From positions 1,488,001-1,552,000 of the forward strand of contig NZ_CP015578.1 of the NCBI RefSeq assembly GCF_002139935.1: 64,000 nucleotides of DNA. The letters are read 5' to 3'. The translations under genes and the position numbers were made by a program. The stretch comes from Campylobacter lanienae NCTC 13004. GTDB lineage: Bacteria > Campylobacterota > Campylobacteria > Campylobacterales > Campylobacteraceae. The notes beneath the pieces are model-generated. The model saw only the letters and a program-made list of their open reading frames with translations. It was not told where the DNA came from and searched no databases. Positions 51,532 through 61,900 of this stretch are shown here, piece by piece. Every line of letters starts with the position of its first letter. The stretch's first letter is position 1.

Positions 51532-54500
51532 CCAGCTAAAAGCGTATTTAGCTCACTTTCGAAATCATCAGTGACGCTAAATTCAGTTACAAACTGCATA
51601 ATTTGCGTTTTATTCTCATCTAAAACTCTTAAAATCAAGCTCTTTTTGGCTCCGATTATAGCGTTGTGTCTGTGTGCGAGTTGGTAAATTTGATTGATTT
51701 TATTTTTGTTTAAAGCGCTTAATTTTAGCTCAATTTCTAATTTTCCAACGATATTTGAGCTAGGTTGTTCGATAGTGGTTTCTGTATTTATGGCTCTTTT
51801 TTTAGGTGCGTTTCTAAGGGTTATATCGCCATTTTTTGCCTCGTCTATATCGATGATTTGATTGACTATCATTTTTGAGTTTGTGTCCCTTGGTGGTGTG
51901 ACTTTGAGTGCGTATAATCTATCTGTGTTGATTATCTCACTAGCTTGAGTACAAGCCACATCAAAGGCAAACATATCGGCATTTGAGCTTTTGTCAGTTA
52001 CGCTTAATATCGCCATTTTATTGCCTGATTTTGTATCTTTGATGCTGATATCATTTAGCTTAGCGATGATGAGATGTTCGCCGTTTTTAGCACTTTTTAA
52101 GATATCTAGGATTGTAGAGTGTTTGATGGCGCCAAAATACTCTTTATTCTCTTCTATCTCTTCGGCGGTGATTTTGTTGGATTTTAGTGTGATTTTGGTA
52201 TTTCCGGCCTCTTCAAGAGTGTAAATTTCATTTACTTTTAGCTTGACTTGCTGGTCGTCTCTATTAAAAAGCATCTTAAATACAAGTGGTTTATTTAGCT
52301 CATCTTTTGGCATTGATTCTATCTTTTGTATATGGGAAAATACCGTAGCTTCCATACTTCCATACATATCAAGGATGGTTATGATACCCATTTTATTGCC
52401 AGATTTTGTCAGCTTGATTGATATATCTTCTATCTTGCCTATTACGATAATTTCATTGCCATCTTCGATAGTATCAAACTGCGTTGAATTCGTATGCGAA
52501 ATGGCTTCAATGCTACTTTTAAACTCATCTAATGGATGTCCGCTGATATATACGCCTAGATACTCTTGCTCGAAGCTTAAAAGCTCTCTTTGGGTGAATT
52601 CATCTGGTGCTAAGCTTAGATTAAGCACCATTTTACTCATACTCTCATCATCGCCAAATAGCGAGAATTGCGCCTCTTTTTTGATATCGGAGCTTTTTTT
52701 GGATTGGTCTGTGAGATACTCAATATTTTGCATCAAAGTTTTTCTAGTGTAGCCAAATTCATCCAAAGCACCTGATTTAATAAGCGATTCATAAACTCGC
52801 TTATTTACTACGGTACAATCGCTTTTAGACACTAGATCTTCTAAGCTATTTAGGCCATCTTTTCTGATATTTGTGATATCTTCAATCGCAGATCCACCAA
52901 CGCCTTTGATAGCGCCCAGTCCATAGATGATAGCATCCTTACCATCCTTGCTAATAACGCTAAATTCACTACTACTTTTAGTAACACTAGGTGGGAGTAG
53001 CTCTATATCTAAACGGCGGATCTCTTCTATATATTTGGTGACTTTATCGGCGTTATTCTCTTCGCTACTTAAAAGAGCAGCCATAAATTCAGCTGGATAA
53101 TATGTCTTTAAATATGCTGTTTGAAAGGTGATAAGAGCGTAAGCTGCGGAGTGGGATTTGTTAAATCCATATTCGGCAAATTTCATAATCAATTCAAAAA
53201 GAGCATCAGCCTTATCTCTATCAAAGCCATTTTGAGAAGCGCCATCTAGATACTGGGTTTTGAGCCTTAGCATCTCATCTTCTTTTTTCTTACTCATTGC
53301 CCTACGGACTAAATCCGCTCCACCAAGGCTAAATCCACCCACAGTTTGGACTACTTGCATGACTTGCTCTTGATAGACTATAACTCCATAAGTTGGCTCT
53401 AATATCGGTCGCAAGGCTTCAAAAGCGTATTCTACGCTCTTTTTGCCATGTTTGATATCTATGAAGTCATCAACCATACCTGAATTTAGAGGTCCTGGGC
53501 GATAGAGTGCAATCATAGCGATTATATCTTCGAAGCAATCTGGCCTAAGCTTAGCGGCCAATTTTTGCATTCCGCTAGATTCTATCTGAAAAATTCCAAG
53601 AGTGTTGCCACTTTGTATAGTTTGATAGGTTTTAGGGTCGTTAAAATCGATCTTTTCCCATAAAATATCTTGATTAAATTTAGCTTTAATAAGCTTAATG
53701 GCATCATCAATCACAGTTAGAGTTTTAAGCCCCAAAAAGTCAAATTTGATCAGATCTACATCTTCTAAATAATCCTTAGTATATTGCGTGACATAGTGGC
53801 CATCTTCGGCGTTGCTTTGTCGCCATAGCGGTGCCTTTTTCCATAGTTCTTCATTGCTGATTACTATACCAGCAGCGTGCATACCGGGATTTCTATTTAA
53901 ACCTTCAAGCTCGCAAGCATATTGCCACACGCTTCTAGCTAGCTCATTACTCTCTATCAATTCAGCGATTTTTGGCTCTTTTTCAAAGGCTCCAGGCTCA
54001 AATTCGCCCTTTTTATTTGTGTAGCCCTTTAAGCTAATTCCAAGCTCATCAGGAATTAACTTTGCCATCGCATCAGCATCAGCGTATGGCATACCCATAA
54101 CCCTAGCGACATCTCTTATAATGCCCTTGGCTAAGAGCTTATTAAATGTAGCTACTTGAGCGACATTATACTGGCCATATTTTTCAATCACATAATCAAT
54201 AACTTCGCTTCTGCGATTTTGACAAAAATCCACATCAATATCAGGCATACTGATACGCTCAGGATTTAAAAATCTCTCAAATAGCAAGTTATATGGGATC
54301 GGATCAAGGTCAGTTATACGAAGGGCGTAAGCTACCAAGCTTCCAGCAGCCGAGCCACGTCCAGGGCCTACTGGGATACCGCGCTTTTTGGCTTCGTTGA
54401 TAAAGTCAGCCACGATAAGCATGTAGCCTGGGAATTTCATATTTTTAATGGTGTTTATCTCTAAGTCTAGCCTATCTTTGTAAATTTGATGTTTGCTAGG

Positions 54501-55511
54501 ATCGATAAACTCTAAACGCTTTTTAAGCCCCTCTTTACACTCATATTCAAACAAAAGGCTATCATTATCCAAATCATACTCTAAATCTGGATTTGGCAAG
54601 GCTAGATCCCTTGCTTTGGCATATTCTTGAGTGAATTTAAAATTTGGCGGAGTGGCGTTGCCTAATTTAATCTCTAAATTACACTTATTTACTATCTCTT
54701 GGGTATTAGATACCACTTCTGGGATATCAGCGAAAATCTCGCTCATCTGCTCTGGGGATTTAGCATAAAATTCGCTTAAAACCTGCTCTTTGACGCTCTC
54801 ATCGAAATTTTTATTGGCTGAGATATAGACAAATATTTTTTGTGCTATGGCGCTATCTTTGGTGGTGTAGTGAGCGTCGTTTGTGGCGATTAATTTAATA
54901 CCAGTCTCTTTAGATAATCTGATAATATCACTATCGATTCGCTGCTGATCAAATATCCCATGACGCATAATCTCAAGATAAAAATCATCCCCAAATATAT
55001 CTTTATACTCTAGTGCTGCAGCTTTGGCTGCTTCATATCCGCCTGCACCCCTTTTGATATTTCTCTCACTTAAATTTAGATGAAAATTCACCTCTCCTGC
55101 TAAACAAGCCGAGCTACAAACTAGCCCCTCACTATGCTCTCTTAATAGCTTCTTATTGATTCTTGGATAGTAGTAATAGCCCTTGATATAGCTCATTGAG
55201 CTAAGATACATTAAATTTTGATATCCTATCTCATTTTTAGCAAATAAGCATAGATGAAATCTATATCTACTCTCTTTGGACTCTATATCATCGCTATTGT
55301 GGATGTAGGCCTCAAGCCCGATAATAGGCTTGATCCCTTCTGCTTTCATACCTTTATAAAACTCAATCGCACCAAACATATTGCCATGATCTGTTATAGC
55401 GCAAGATTTTATATTCATCTCTTTTAGCCTTTTGGCTAGGGTTTTAATCTTATTCGCACCATCTAATAAAGAGTATTCGGTATGTAGATGAAGATGGGTA
55501 AATTCGCTCAT
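51528..55511 (-). CDS. dnaE: DNA polymerase III alpha subunit, with two OB folds
   Basis: A 1,327-aa replicative polymerase. The PHP domain is at the N-terminus (HLHLHTEYSLLDG, ITDHGNMFG), the catalytic triad region PDIDVDF near residue 424, then the helix-hairpin-helix and fingers domains. The C-terminal part has two similar OB-like blocks (about 1018-1100 and 1140-1225) that share DISIK-TKSGNKM. At 1,327 aa it is longer than the ~1,160-1,200 aa common in the family. It is followed by its own terminator and starts 9 bases after the chemoreceptor gene. Confidence 0.93.
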   Translation of the reverse strand: MSEFTHLHLHTEYSLLDGANKIKTLAKRLKEMNIKSCAITDHGNMFGAIEFYKGMKAEGIKPIIGLEAYIHNSDDIESKESRYRFHLCLFAKNEIGYQNLMYLSSMSYIKGYYYYPRINKKLLREHSEGLVCSSACLAGEVNFHLNLSERNIKRGAGGYEAAKAAALEYKDIFGDDFYLEIMRHGIFDQQRIDSDIIRLSKETGIKLIATNDAHYTTKDSAIAQKIFVYISANKNFDESVKEQVLSEFYAKSPEQMSEIFADIPEVVSNTQEIVNKCNLEIKLGNATPPNFKFTQEYAKARDLALPNPDLEYDLDNDSLLFEYECKEGLKKRLEFIDPSKHQIYKDRLDLEINTIKNMKFPGYMLIVADFINEAKKRGIPVGPGRGSAAGSLVAYALRITDLDPIPYNLLFERFLNPERISMPDIDVDFCQNRRSEVIDYVIEKYGQYNVAQVATFNKLLAKGIIRDVARVMGMPYADADAMAKLIPDELGISLKGYTNKKGEFEPGAFEKEPKIAELIESNELARSVWQYACELEGLNRNPGMHAAGIVISNEELWKKAPLWRQSNAEDGHYVTQYTKDYLEDVDLIKFDFLGLKTLTVIDDAIKLIKAKFNQDILWEKIDFNDPKTYQTIQSGNTLGIFQIESSGMQKLAAKLRPDCFEDIIAMIALYRPGPLNSGMVDDFIDIKHGKKSVEYAFEALRPILEPTYGVIVYQEQVMQVVQTVGGFSLGGADLVRRAMSKKKEDEMLRLKTQYLDGASQNGFDRDKADALFELIMKFAEYGFNKSHSAAYALITFQTAYLKTYYPAEFMAALLSSEENNADKVTKYIEEIRRLDIELLPPSVTKSSSEFSVISKDGKDAIIYGLGAIKGVGGSAIEDITNIRKDGLNSLEDLVSKSDCTVVNKRVYESLIKSGALDEFGYTRKTLMQNIEYLTDQSKKSSDIKKEAQFSLFGDDESMSKMVLNLSLAPDEFTQRELLSFEQEYLGVYISGHPLDEFKSSIEAISHTNSTQFDTIEDGNEIIVIGKIEDISIKLTKSGNKMGIITILDMYGSMEATVFSHIQKIESMPKDELNKPLVFKMLFNRDDQQVKLKVNEIYTLEEAGNTKITLKSNKITAEEIEENKEYFGAIKHSTILDILKSAKNGEHLIIAKLNDISIKDTKSGNKMAILSVTDKSSNADMFAFDVACTQASEIINTDRLYALKVTPPRDTNSKMIVNQIIDIDEAKNGDITLRNAPKKRAINTETTIEQPSSNIVGKLEIELKLSALNKNKINQIYQLAHRHNAIIGAKKSLILRVLDENKTQIMQFVTEFSVTDDFESELNTLLAG

Positions 55512-55520
55512 ATAACTATC

Positions 55521-56759
55521 CTAATTTTTGTCTGATATGATATTGTCAATATTTTTAAAAATTGCGCTACTATTTTGTTCAATTGAGTTAAATTTGCGGA
55601 CTAATCCATCAATATCTTGTCTATTTTTATCTTTTAAAATATTTGCTATAGTCTCTAATGCCTCTTTGAGTTGAGCCGCTTGCGATGGCTTGAATTTAGC
55701 AAAGTTTTTATCACAATCACTGAGTAATTCATCTATGTGAGCTTCTTGCTCTGGCGTGATAACTAGGTCATTTAGAGCGTTGTTATAGGCGTTAGTTTTA
55801 GCTAAGATTAGATCGATTTTGGTTAGAATTCCAATTGCTTTATTCTGTGTTAGTTCAGAGATTTGAGCTGTTGTGGCGGAGTCTGTGCTGAAATTTTGGA
55901 GCGTGGTTTTGAGTTTATCTGTGTTGTCAATGGCGGTTTGCGCTACTTTGTTTATCATATCAGTTGAGCGGTTTAGCTCATCGGCATCTTGGCTTAGCAT
56001 TGCTACGGTGCTTTCTATATCAGCTGTGGCTTTGGCGGTATTTTCAGCTAATTTTCTAACCTCATCAGCCACCACGGCAAATCCCCTACCATGCTCGCCT
56101 GCCCTAGCTGCTTCGATGGCGGCATTTAGAGCTAATAAATTTGTCTGGTCTGCGATATCTTTAATCAAATTTACCATACTGCTAATATCAGTAGCTCTTT
56201 GGTATATGCTTTGGGTAGTTTGATTGCTATTTGCGGTAATTACACTGAAATTTGAGCTTAATTCTTCTACATTACTTATGCTTTGTTTGGCTATATCTGC
56301 TGTTTGTCTGCTAGAATCAACAACCTTAGATAGATCATTTACACTCTCTATCAAATCTCTTTGGACGGCATCCATTCCGCTTGTGCCGTTACCTAACTCT
56401 GTGAATTTCTGACTCAAAATCCCCCTAATTCTACCTTTTTGGCCCTCTAAAACACCGGTTACGCCTTCGCTTAGAGATTCTGCGTTATTTCTAAAAATTC
56501 CTTTAAATCCCTCAACATAGATATTTCGATAGTCATCGCCACTTCTGGCTGCTAAAATGCTGCTTTGAGTCTCTCTTTGTAGGGCTTCTACTTGGTCTAA
56601 AAGATTATTAATACACTTAGCTATAGTTACTAATCTAGAATCATTATCAATATTTGTAATTCTAGCTTCTAATTTGCCTTTTGATGCGCCGCATGCTACT
56701 GCTACTATCTCATTATAAACAATATCATCAAATTTGCTTTTTTTGCTAAATATACCCAT
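55521..56759 (-). CDS. Soluble chemoreceptor-like signalling protein (CetA-like)
   Basis: A 412-aa protein with a methyl-accepting-type signalling domain; the conserved hairpin ([20 protein letters not shown]) is at about 197-216. It has no membrane helix and no obvious HAMP, so it is cytoplasmic. The last 100 residues are helical and unassigned. It lies 3 bases after a PAS-domain gene, like the CetA/CetB pair that drives energy taxis in C. jejuni, although CetA there is membrane-bound. The input is probably through the PAS protein. Confidence 0.85.
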   Translation of the reverse strand: MGIFSKKSKFDDIVYNEIVAVACGASKGKLEARITNIDNDSRLVTIAKCINNLLDQVEALQRETQSSILAARSGDDYRNIYVEGFKGIFRNNAESLSEGVTGVLEGQKGRIRGILSQKFTELGNGTSGMDAVQRDLIESVNDLSKVVDSSRQTADIAKQSISNVEELSSNFSVITANSNQTTQSIYQRATDISSMVNLIKDIADQTNLLALNAAIEAARAGEHGRGFAVVADEVRKLAENTAKATADIESTVAMLSQDADELNRSTDMINKVAQTAIDNTDKLKTTLQNFSTDSATTAQISELTQNKAIGILTKIDLILAKTNAYNNALNDLVITPEQEAHIDELLSDCDKNFAKFKPSQAAQLKEALETIANILKDKNRQDIDGLVRKFNSIEQNSSAIFKNIDNIISDKN

Positions 56760-56762
56760 TTA

Positions 56763-57281
56763 TTATCCTTTTGCTCTTTGTAGTTCATTGACAAAGCGGT
56801 CGTATGTAGTGTTGTGTGTAGCTAACAAATCGGCTATATATTTTTGGCTAGCTTCGATTCCGCCGAATTTTTCTAATTCTAACATTTTTTGGTATATTGG
56901 GATGATTTTCTCCACGGCTTGTGGATTGGCTTTGCGTCGAACTGAGTAGTAGCCTATGATATTGCCACTTTCATCAAGAGAGCTTGTAACATTGGCAAAT
57001 ACCCAGTAATATCCACCATCAAAGGTTATATTTTTAACAAAAGCAAATATCTCTTGTTTATTTTTTATCCTATCCCAAAGTAGTTTAAATACATACTTTG
57101 GCATATCGGGATGGCGAACTATATTGTGATTTTTGCCTATGAGATCTGAATTTTTGGCATTTACGATATTTAAAAAATAGCTATTAGCATAAGTAATGCG
57201 GCCTTTTAAATCTGTCTTTGTAGTAATGAAAGCTTCATCACCAATATCTTTTTGATGATTATATAGCGTATTACTATTCAT
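56763..57281 (-). CDS. PAS-domain redox sensor protein (CetB/Aer-like)
   Basis: A 172-aa protein with an Aer-type PAS domain (about 15-125). The sequence LIGKNHNIVRHPDMPKYVF is the FAD-binding signature of the Aer/CetB group. The C-terminal 45 residues are helical, probably a contact region. It lies just upstream of the soluble chemoreceptor-like gene and is likely its partner. Confidence 0.85.
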   Translation of the reverse strand: MNSNTLYNHQKDIGDEAFITTKTDLKGRITYANSYFLNIVNAKNSDLIGKNHNIVRHPDMPKYVFKLLWDRIKNKQEIFAFVKNITFDGGYYWVFANVTSSLDESGNIIGYYSVRRKANPQAVEKIIPIYQKMLELEKFGGIEASQKYIADLLATHNTTYDRFVNELQRAKG

Positions 57282-57383
57282 TTAAACTCCTAATATTTTT
57301 GTGATTATATCCAATAATATATTAAAACAATCTAATATAATTTACCCTAAATTAAAATAAATTAATATAAATTTAACCTAAAT

Positions 57384-58586
57384 TTAATACAAATTAGCCC
57401 TATTAGAGATATCCCAAAGTGGCATAAAAATCCCAAGCGCCAATACCAAAACCGCCACCGATATAATCACGAGCAAAATCGGCTCCAAATAAGCACTAAG
57501 ATTATCAATGAGAGAATCATATTTCTCTTTATAATAGTTTGAGATATAGCCAAACATCTGATCTATTGTGCCACTTTTTTCACCGACTTTTATAATCTCT
57601 ATAGCGATATTTTCATATATGGCGATCTTTTGAAATGATGAGTTTAGGGTATTTCCATTATAAATATCTTTGATAGCTTGATTGATTTTAAGCTTTATAT
57701 AGCTATTATCTACTACGCTATTTGAGATGACTAAAGCCTTATCTATAGGGGTTCCAGCGGTGATTAGTTGAGATAAAATGAGATTAAATTTAGCCAAAAA
57801 ACTATATAAAATAAGCCTTTTTAATAGTGGAATTTTCAGCATAATCTCATCAAATTTAAGCTGAAATTTATAATTAAATTTATGAAAATACCAGATCAAA
57901 AATATCACAAAAACAGAGCCAAAAGCTATCAAAATCCCATAATCACTCACAAAGCTCCCTAAAGCCAATATAGCTCTACTAGCCCAATAAAGCTCCCCAC
58001 CAAAGCTATCAAAAATCCCTTTAAATGATGGCATAACCATCGTTATAAGTATATTAAAAGCTATTAATAAAGCTACAAATGTAAGGGCGGGATATCTGAT
58101 TGCTTTTTTAAATTTAGCCCTATTTATAGAGATATTTTCTAGCATATTACTAAGGGTGGATAGTGAGCTTGCGAGTTTGCCACTATTTTGCCCTAGGGCA
58201 AACATAGCCAAAACCACACTCCCAAGCTCATCTTTATGCGTATTTAAGGCTTTTTCTAGGCTTGCTCCAGCATTTAAATCAGCACTAATATCATTAAAAA
58301 TCTGCTTAAGCTTAGGATTATCGCACCCCTTTGCTACGCTATTAAAGGCATCAAGCACGCTCACTCCAGCTTCTAAAAGTGCGCTAAGCTCTTTAATATA
58401 AATAGCTAAAATTCTCTCATCAATAGCCTTAAAACTTAAATTCAATCCATATTCTTTAATCTCTTTAATCTCGATTATGGTGCCATTTTTAGACAAAATA
58501 TCTTTGGCATTTTCTAGATTTATAGCGTTTATGGTGTGAGTTTGAGTGGTGCCATCTTTTATAATTTTGGCTATAAATTTTTTCAT
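57384..58586 (-). CDS. ctsF: Type II secretion/transformation membrane protein (CtsF-like, GspF/PilC)
   Basis: A 400-aa inner-membrane platform protein with two T2SSF domains (about 60-185 and 260-385) and three membrane helices (about 165-190, 215-235 and 365-390). In C. jejuni the cts cluster is needed for natural transformation. It overlaps ctsE by 4 bases and is the last gene of the operon. Confidence 0.88.
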   Translation of the reverse strand: MKKFIAKIIKDGTTQTHTINAINLENAKDILSKNGTIIEIKEIKEYGLNLSFKAIDERILAIYIKELSALLEAGVSVLDAFNSVAKGCDNPKLKQIFNDISADLNAGASLEKALNTHKDELGSVVLAMFALGQNSGKLASSLSTLSNMLENISINRAKFKKAIRYPALTFVALLIAFNILITMVMPSFKGIFDSFGGELYWASRAILALGSFVSDYGILIAFGSVFVIFLIWYFHKFNYKFQLKFDEIMLKIPLLKRLILYSFLAKFNLILSQLITAGTPIDKALVISNSVVDNSYIKLKINQAIKDIYNGNTLNSSFQKIAIYENIAIEIIKVGEKSGTIDQMFGYISNYYKEKYDSLIDNLSAYLEPILLVIISVAVLVLALGIFMPLWDISNRANLY

Positions 58587-60100
58587 CTAATTATACTTAA
58601 AACCTCTTCTAAGCTAGTAATTCCCTTATCTACTAGCTCCATAGCGCTATCTCTTATGGGGATAAATCCATTTTTTAAGGCCTCTTGTAAAATCGCCTTA
58701 CTAGGCTCACCCTTAGCAATTAGCGAAGATATATCATTAGTAATTTCTAAAATCTCGCTTATCACTACTCTACCGCTATACCCAGTCCCTACGCAGTGGT
58801 GGCAACCATGAGCTTTATAGCGATTATTCTCAACTTTTTGCTTACAATGTTCGCAAAGTTTTCTAGCTAGTCTTTGTGCCATTATAGCAATCACCGAGCC
58901 ACTTATAAGATATCGCTCCAAACCCATATCAGTCATCCTATCTATAGCGCTTATAGCATCATTTGTATGAAGAGTTGATAGCACCAAATGGCCTGTTAGA
59001 GATGCTCTAAGGGCTGTGCGAAGGCTTTGATGGTCTCTAATCTCGCCTATCATTATGATATCAGGATCTTGGCGCAAAGTAGCTCTAAGGGCGTCTTCAA
59101 AGCTGATTTTACCGACTGAAACTTGCTGTAAGTGGCTTAGGTGATACTCTATTGGCTCTTCTATTGTTATTATCTTTTTAGTAGTGCCTTTTAGCTCATT
59201 TAGAGCCGAGTATATGGTGGTGGTCTTGCCGCTGCCTGTTGGGCCTGTGACTAATATCATTCCATAGCTTTTAGATATTGATCTTTTGAGCAAATTTAAA
59301 TTAAACTCATTTAAGCCTAAATTTTGTAAATTTACAATCATCTTATGCGTATCAAGTATCCTAAGTACCACGCTTTGACCGCCAATAACTGGCAAAATGG
59401 AGATTCTAAAATCTATCTTTCTATCATTTATAAAGTAGCTAAATCTCCCATCTTGAGGCTTATTATGTTCAGCAATATCCAAATTTGCTAGCAATTTTAT
59501 CCTACCAATTAAGCTATTATATATATCTTTATCAAATTCAAACAACTCGCACAAAACCCCATCTACACGCACTCTAATGCTAGATGCCTTGCTAGTTGGC
59601 TCGATATGGATATCGCTTGAGTTTAGCTCTATGGCATTTAGCAAAATTTTATCAATCAATCTTAAAACGGCACTATCGTCATTTGAATTTTTGGCATTTA
59701 TCTGAACTCTTATAAGCGATATTATCTCATTTAATCCATAATACAAAGGCAGTTTAGCAAGTCGCCTATCCATCGTGGTTGGGTGAGAAATCAGTAGCTT
59801 GACAATCTTATCTTTATAGATATTTCTAAGCTTAGCAATTGTAGCTATATTAAGGGGATTTTTCATAGCGATATGGATTATATTTAGCTCAAATTTAATA
59901 GGCAAAAGCTCCAATTTCATCATCATATCAAGTGGCAAACTCTCAGCCAAAGAGTAATCTACAAACTCCATATCCGCCACTTCAAAATCAAATTTACTCA
60001 CCAAAATATCAAAAATCTCATCTTGACTAAGGCCAAATTCCCTAGCTATTTGACTAAACTCACAATCAAAATTTTGAAGCTTGGATATTAACTCATTCAT
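58583..60100 (-). CDS. ctsE: Type II secretion/transformation ATPase (CtsE-like, GspE/PilB)
   Basis: A 505-aa hexameric ATPase that powers pseudopilus assembly. The N1 domain precedes Walker A GPTGSGKTTT near residue 284, the Asp box GEIRDHQS and Walker B-like region DPDIIMIGEIRD near 350, and a zinc tetracysteine (CEHC...CHHC, about 425-450). It overlaps the secretin and ctsF genes by 4 bases each. Confidence 0.92.
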   Translation of the reverse strand: MNELISKLQNFDCEFSQIAREFGLSQDEIFDILVSKFDFEVADMEFVDYSLAESLPLDMMMKLELLPIKFELNIIHIAMKNPLNIATIAKLRNIYKDKIVKLLISHPTTMDRRLAKLPLYYGLNEIISLIRVQINAKNSNDDSAVLRLIDKILLNAIELNSSDIHIEPTSKASSIRVRVDGVLCELFEFDKDIYNSLIGRIKLLANLDIAEHNKPQDGRFSYFINDRKIDFRISILPVIGGQSVVLRILDTHKMIVNLQNLGLNEFNLNLLKRSISKSYGMILVTGPTGSGKTTTIYSALNELKGTTKKIITIEEPIEYHLSHLQQVSVGKISFEDALRATLRQDPDIIMIGEIRDHQSLRTALRASLTGHLVLSTLHTNDAISAIDRMTDMGLERYLISGSVIAIMAQRLARKLCEHCKQKVENNRYKAHGCHHCVGTGYSGRVVISEILEITNDISSLIAKGEPSKAILQEALKNGFIPIRDSAMELVDKGITSLEEVLSIIR

Positions 60101-61554
60101 ATTTCATCGTATCCAAGGGCATTTGGTGGTAGTGAGCTATCCATTATAATAGGCGTGATTATAAAGATTAGCTCGCTTTTTTTCTCTATTTGCTTGTCGC
60201 TTTTAAATAGATACTCAAGCAGTGGAATATCGCCTAAAACTGGCACCTTATTTATCTCATTGCTTAGGGTTTTGGCTATTAATCCGCCTAAAATTATGCT
60301 ATCGCCACTGGCTACTTCTACTACTGTGGAGAGCTTCTTTTGCATTGTGTCTGGGGCGATGACTCGTGGCAAATCTTGCTTAGTATCATCGGCTGAGTAT
60401 TTAAAGCTACTTAAACTAGGATTTATCCTTAGCATTATGCGGTTATTTTCGCTAATTTCAGGAAGTAAATTTAGCAAAATTCCCACAAATACAGAGTGTT
60501 GCTTGTAAGTTGTTTTGGTGATTTGGCTGGTTTCGTTATTGGTGATATCTTCGGCGATTCTGTAATTTATATTATCACCTACAGAGATTAGGGCTTGTTG
60601 GTTATTCATCGTTGTGATTTTAGGGCTTGAGATTATGTGAGTTTTGCCATTGCTATTTAAGAAATTCAAAACTCCATCTAAGCTCAAACTCAAATTCCCA
60701 CCAACAATAAATCCACCCGAAATATTTCGTAAGCTGTGAGCTGGATTTTGCGTAGTGCCTTTATAAAAGCTTAGTCTAGATGGGCTTTTATCATCTAAAT
60801 AGGTGTTAAATCCAAGTTCAAATTTACTCCAATCAACCCCCTTTGTATAGCTATTATCTAGATCTACAGAGATGATTTTGACATCTATTAAAACCTGTCT
60901 TTTTAGCCTTGATGAGAGTAGATCCAAATACTCTTCAACCCTTTTAAGCTGATTTTCTGTGCCGGTTATATGAATGAGGCCAGCAGCCCTGTTGATTATA
61001 GGCATTGGGGCGACAAAAGGGTCGTTATGACTATTTAATATCGCTTTAAGCTCTATGGCTAAATCTTGCCAAAAATCAAATTTTTCTGTAGTTTTAATAA
61101 TATTTTCTTGGCTATTTTCATCATAATTTTGGTTGTTTTGATACTCTTGGGATATCTCTATGGGCGCTGAATCCACCGAAGCTTTGGTGATGGCTTGGCC
61201 TTGGCGTGATGAGATTATATAATCTATTTTGAAAGTTTTAGTCTGGATAAATGATAGGCTTAATATATTATCATTAAATTTATAACTAAGGGCGCTAGAT
61301 TCGGCTATAAATTTGATTATCTCATCTAGGTTTAGGCGTGAAATGTTAATCATCGTTGTGGGGGATTTGAGTATTTTTGTGGTATTTGCGTCCTTTAAAA
61401 CAATGCTAAATTTACATATATCAGCTAGTTGGGTTAAAATCTCATATGAGGTTATAGATGGATTTAGGCTCATATCTAATTTTTTGTTTTTACACTCATT
61501 GGCGCTTAAATTTATAGCAAATAAAAGCAAAATTATATTAATAAACTTCAACAT
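60097..61554 (-). CDS. ctsD: Secretin (CtsD-like, GspD/PilQ)
   Basis: A 485-aa outer-membrane channel subunit. A signal peptide (about 1-18) is followed by short N-domains and the secretin core (about 210-480), ending with the family pattern GDSIILGGLI and VPVLGDIPLLEYLFK. I chose the ATG at 61554; the frame overlaps the upstream gene by 17 bases. It is probably the outer-membrane pore for DNA uptake. Confidence 0.9.
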   Translation of the reverse strand: MLKFINIILLLFAINLSANECKNKKLDMSLNPSITSYEILTQLADICKFSIVLKDANTTKILKSPTTMINISRLNLDEIIKFIAESSALSYKFNDNILSLSFIQTKTFKIDYIISSRQGQAITKASVDSAPIEISQEYQNNQNYDENSQENIIKTTEKFDFWQDLAIELKAILNSHNDPFVAPMPIINRAAGLIHITGTENQLKRVEEYLDLLSSRLKRQVLIDVKIISVDLDNSYTKGVDWSKFELGFNTYLDDKSPSRLSFYKGTTQNPAHSLRNISGGFIVGGNLSLSLDGVLNFLNSNGKTHIISSPKITTMNNQQALISVGDNINYRIAEDITNNETSQITKTTYKQHSVFVGILLNLLPEISENNRIMLRINPSLSSFKYSADDTKQDLPRVIAPDTMQKKLSTVVEVASGDSIILGGLIAKTLSNEINKVPVLGDIPLLEYLFKSDKQIEKKSELIFIITPIIMDSSLPPNALGYDEI

Positions 61555-61900
61555 CAACGCTGCTTTTTATAAATTTTAAATTTATATATTGATCTTGGTG
61601 TAAAACTCTAGCAGTTAAACCATTAATTTCTAAGATATATAGATCATCATACTCTTTGCCGACTTCATACCATTTGGAGTTGATTTTGACTCTATTTTCT
61701 ATGATGGCTTCTAAATTTAAATTTGGTGTATCCATGGTGGTTTGTGGGGATTGTGATATGAAAAATGGTGAGCTAATATCAGCTAAATTTGCCCTTGTGT
61801 TAAATTTATTATACAAATCTAGTATATATTTGTATTTGATATTTAAATCTTGAGAATATATAGTAGAAACTAGCACTAAAATACTTGCGTATATTCTCAT
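61538..61900 (-). CDS. Small periplasmic transformation protein (PilP/CtsR position)
   Basis: A 120-aa exported protein (signal peptide about 1-16). Its C-terminal beta-rich part (VGKEYDDLYILEINGLTARV) resembles the small PilP/GspC-type domain that touches the secretin. It lies directly upstream of the secretin gene with overlap. I assign it by position and fold pattern only. Confidence 0.65.
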   Translation of the reverse strand: MRIYASILVLVSTIYSQDLNIKYKYILDLYNKFNTRANLADISSPFFISQSPQTTMDTPNLNLEAIIENRVKINSKWYEVGKEYDDLYILEINGLTARVLHQDQYINLKFIKSSVDVEVY

